A stretch of 64,000 bases of DNA from Polaromonas sp. (lineage in GTDB: Bacteria > Pseudomonadota > Gammaproteobacteria > Burkholderiales > Burkholderiaceae_C): contig JAURWY010000009.1 of assembly GCA_030654695.1 (NCBI GenBank), positions 124,001 through 188,000 of the forward strand, in the 5' to 3' direction. Both the position numbers and the translations under genes were made by a program. The notes beneath the pieces were generated by a model. It worked only from the letters and a program-made list of their open reading frames with translations. It had not been told where the DNA came from and made no database searches. Positions 62,671 to 64,000 of this stretch are shown piece after piece (position 1 is the stretch's first letter; the number at the start of each line of letters is the position of its first letter).

Positions 62671-64000
62671 ATGCACAGCATTTCCAGCACCCTGAGCCAG
62701 CCGCTTTACAGCATTGCGGCCACGCGCCAGATCGAACGGCAGGCCGCAGCCAGCCTGCCGCCGCACACCTTGATGCAGCGCGCAGGGCTTTCGGTGGCCC
62801 GTTTGGCGCTGGCGCTGGCGCCGCATGCCCGCTGCATCTGGGTCGCCTGCGGACCCGGCAACAATGGCGGCGATGGCTTTGAGGCAGCGCTGCACCTGCA
62901 CCAGTGGGGCAAAACGGTGTGCGTGACCTGGACCGGGCTGGCGTCCGGCAACGCTCAATTACCCCCGGATGCCCACGCCGCGCGCGCTCGGGCCTTGGCT
63001 GCAGGTGTGCCGATGGCCGCCGAGCCGCCGCCGGATTTTGATTTCTGCATCGACGCGCTGCTGGGCATTGGCGCCACGCTCAATCCCCAGCGCGCGGGCA
63101 ACGATCTGATGCAGCAGTGGCTGAACCGGATGCAGGCCAGCGGGGTGCCGCGACTGGCAGTCGATGTACCGAGCGGGCTGGATGCCGACACGGGCCGTTC
63201 AAGCGCTACAACATCGATAGCTGCTACCGCACGTGAAATAAGCGCCACAGGCATTTTTACCTTGAGTTTATTGACCCTGAAGCCGGGGCTCTTCACGGCC
63301 AGCGGCCGCGACAGCGCGGGCCAGGTGTGGTTTGATGATCTCGGCACCAAATCCGAGGACAGCACACCCTGCGCCTGGCTGCTGGGCGCCGACCGCGCCA
63401 GCCAGCCGCTGCGCGCACGCGCCGCGCACGCCAGCAACAAGGGCAGCTTTGGCGATGTCGCCGTGGTCGGCGGCCAGTCCGGCGCGGGCGCCGCAACCCA
63501 TATGACGGGTGCGGCCTTGCTGGCCGCCCGCGCGGCCCTGCACGCAGGCGCTGGCCGGGTATTTGTCGCCCTGCTGGGCAACGCCGGACCGAAGCTTGAC
63601 CCGCAGCAGCCCGAACTGATGTTTCGTGCGCCTGACGCCTTGGACTTGAAGCACCAGGTCGTGGTGTGCGGCTGTGGTGGCGGTGAAGCGGTCAAAACCG
63701 TGATCGCCCATATTTTGTCAACGGCAGCCCGCCTGGTGCTGGATGCGGACGCGCTCAATGCGATTGCTGCGGACCCGCAGTTACAAGCCTTGCTGGCGAG
63801 CCGCCAGCAGGACGGGTGCAGCACGGTGCTGACACCCCACCCGCTTGAAGCGGCGCGCCTGGCAGGGACAACCGCAGCAGAGGTACAAGCGGACCGTCTG
63901 GCGGCAGCGCGGCAACTGGCGGAGCGGTTTCAATGCGTGGTGGCACTCAAGGGGTCCGGCACCGTTGTGGCTGCTCCCGGCCAACAAACCGTCATCAACA
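62671..64000 (+). CDS. nnr: Bifunctional NAD(P)H-hydrate epimerase/dehydratase (YjeF-like), truncated by window edge
   Basis: Read directly: MHSISSTLSQPLYSIAATRQIERQAAASLPPHTLMQRAGLSVARL...WVACGPGNNGGDGFEAALHL; ORF open at window end. Confidence 0.88.
   Translation, partial: MHSISSTLSQPLYSIAATRQIERQAAASLPPHTLMQRAGLSVARLALALAPHARCIWVACGPGNNGGDGFEAALHLHQWGKTVCVTWTGLASGNAQLPPDAHAARARALAAGVPMAAEPPPDFDFCIDALLGIGATLNPQRAGNDLMQQWLNRMQASGVPRLAVDVPSGLDADTGRSSATTSIAATAREISATGIFTLSLLTLKPGLFTASGRDSAGQVWFDDLGTKSEDSTPCAWLLGADRASQPLRARAAHASNKGSFGDVAVVGGQSGAGAATHMTGAALLAARAALHAGAGRVFVALLGNAGPKLDPQQPELMFRAPDALDLKHQVVVCGCGGGEAVKTVIAHILSTAARLVLDADALNAIAADPQLQALLASRQQDGCSTVLTPHPLEAARLAGTTAAEVQADRLAAARQLAERFQCVVALKGSGTVVAAPGQQTVIN
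63218..63259 (+). repeat. 42-nt interspersed repeat, copy c (inside nnr ORF)
   Basis: TAGCTGCTACCGCACGTGAAATAAGCGCCACAGGCATTTTTA; 29/42 identities to copy b by hand alignment. Confidence 0.65.

Noticed and set aside
1-64000. CRISPR arrays, prophage, insertion sequences, tRNA/rRNA genes
   Set aside because: No regularly spaced direct repeats, phage or transposase proteins, or recognisable tRNA/rRNA sequences seen by eye; tRNAscan and Infernal searches would be decisive

Overview
This 64 kb window is a gene-dense bacterial chromosome segment. Protein content and gene order suggest Burkholderiales, probably Comamonadaceae (inference). I saw no rRNA, tRNA, CRISPR array, prophage or transposase. 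Main blocks: (i) ompR/envZ-like pair, ispF, ispD, mfd, serB; (ii) Hsp70/YegD-like protein with a small partner ORF, trxC, DEAD-box helicase; (iii) psd with an MlaE-like permease, an MCE/MlaD protein and a lipoprotein in a coupled chain that has no ATPase gene; (iv) proVWX-type betaine transporter, LysR regulator with a PACE-type efflux protein, AGCS symporter; (v) pyruvate dehydrogenase genes aceE-aceF-lpdA with a proteasome/HslV-like Ntn-hydrolase (resembling the betaproteobacterial proteasome homologue, BPH) between aceF and lpdA; (vi) divergent FixLJ-like two-component system, folD, greA, carBA; (vii) the conserved rpsB-tsf-pyrH-frr-uppS-cdsA-dxr-rseP-bamA-skp-lpxD-fabZ-lpxA-lpxB-rnhB envelope/translation cluster; (viii) a terminal segment from about 59.9 kb (amidase, dadA-like, nnr/yjeF-like) that looks different in composition and holds three copies of a 42-nt repeat, two of them translated inside ORFs. 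The strongest leads are the BPH-like gene in the PDH operon, the ATPase-less MCE/permease/psd operon, and the intragenic repeat family next to a possible genome junction.
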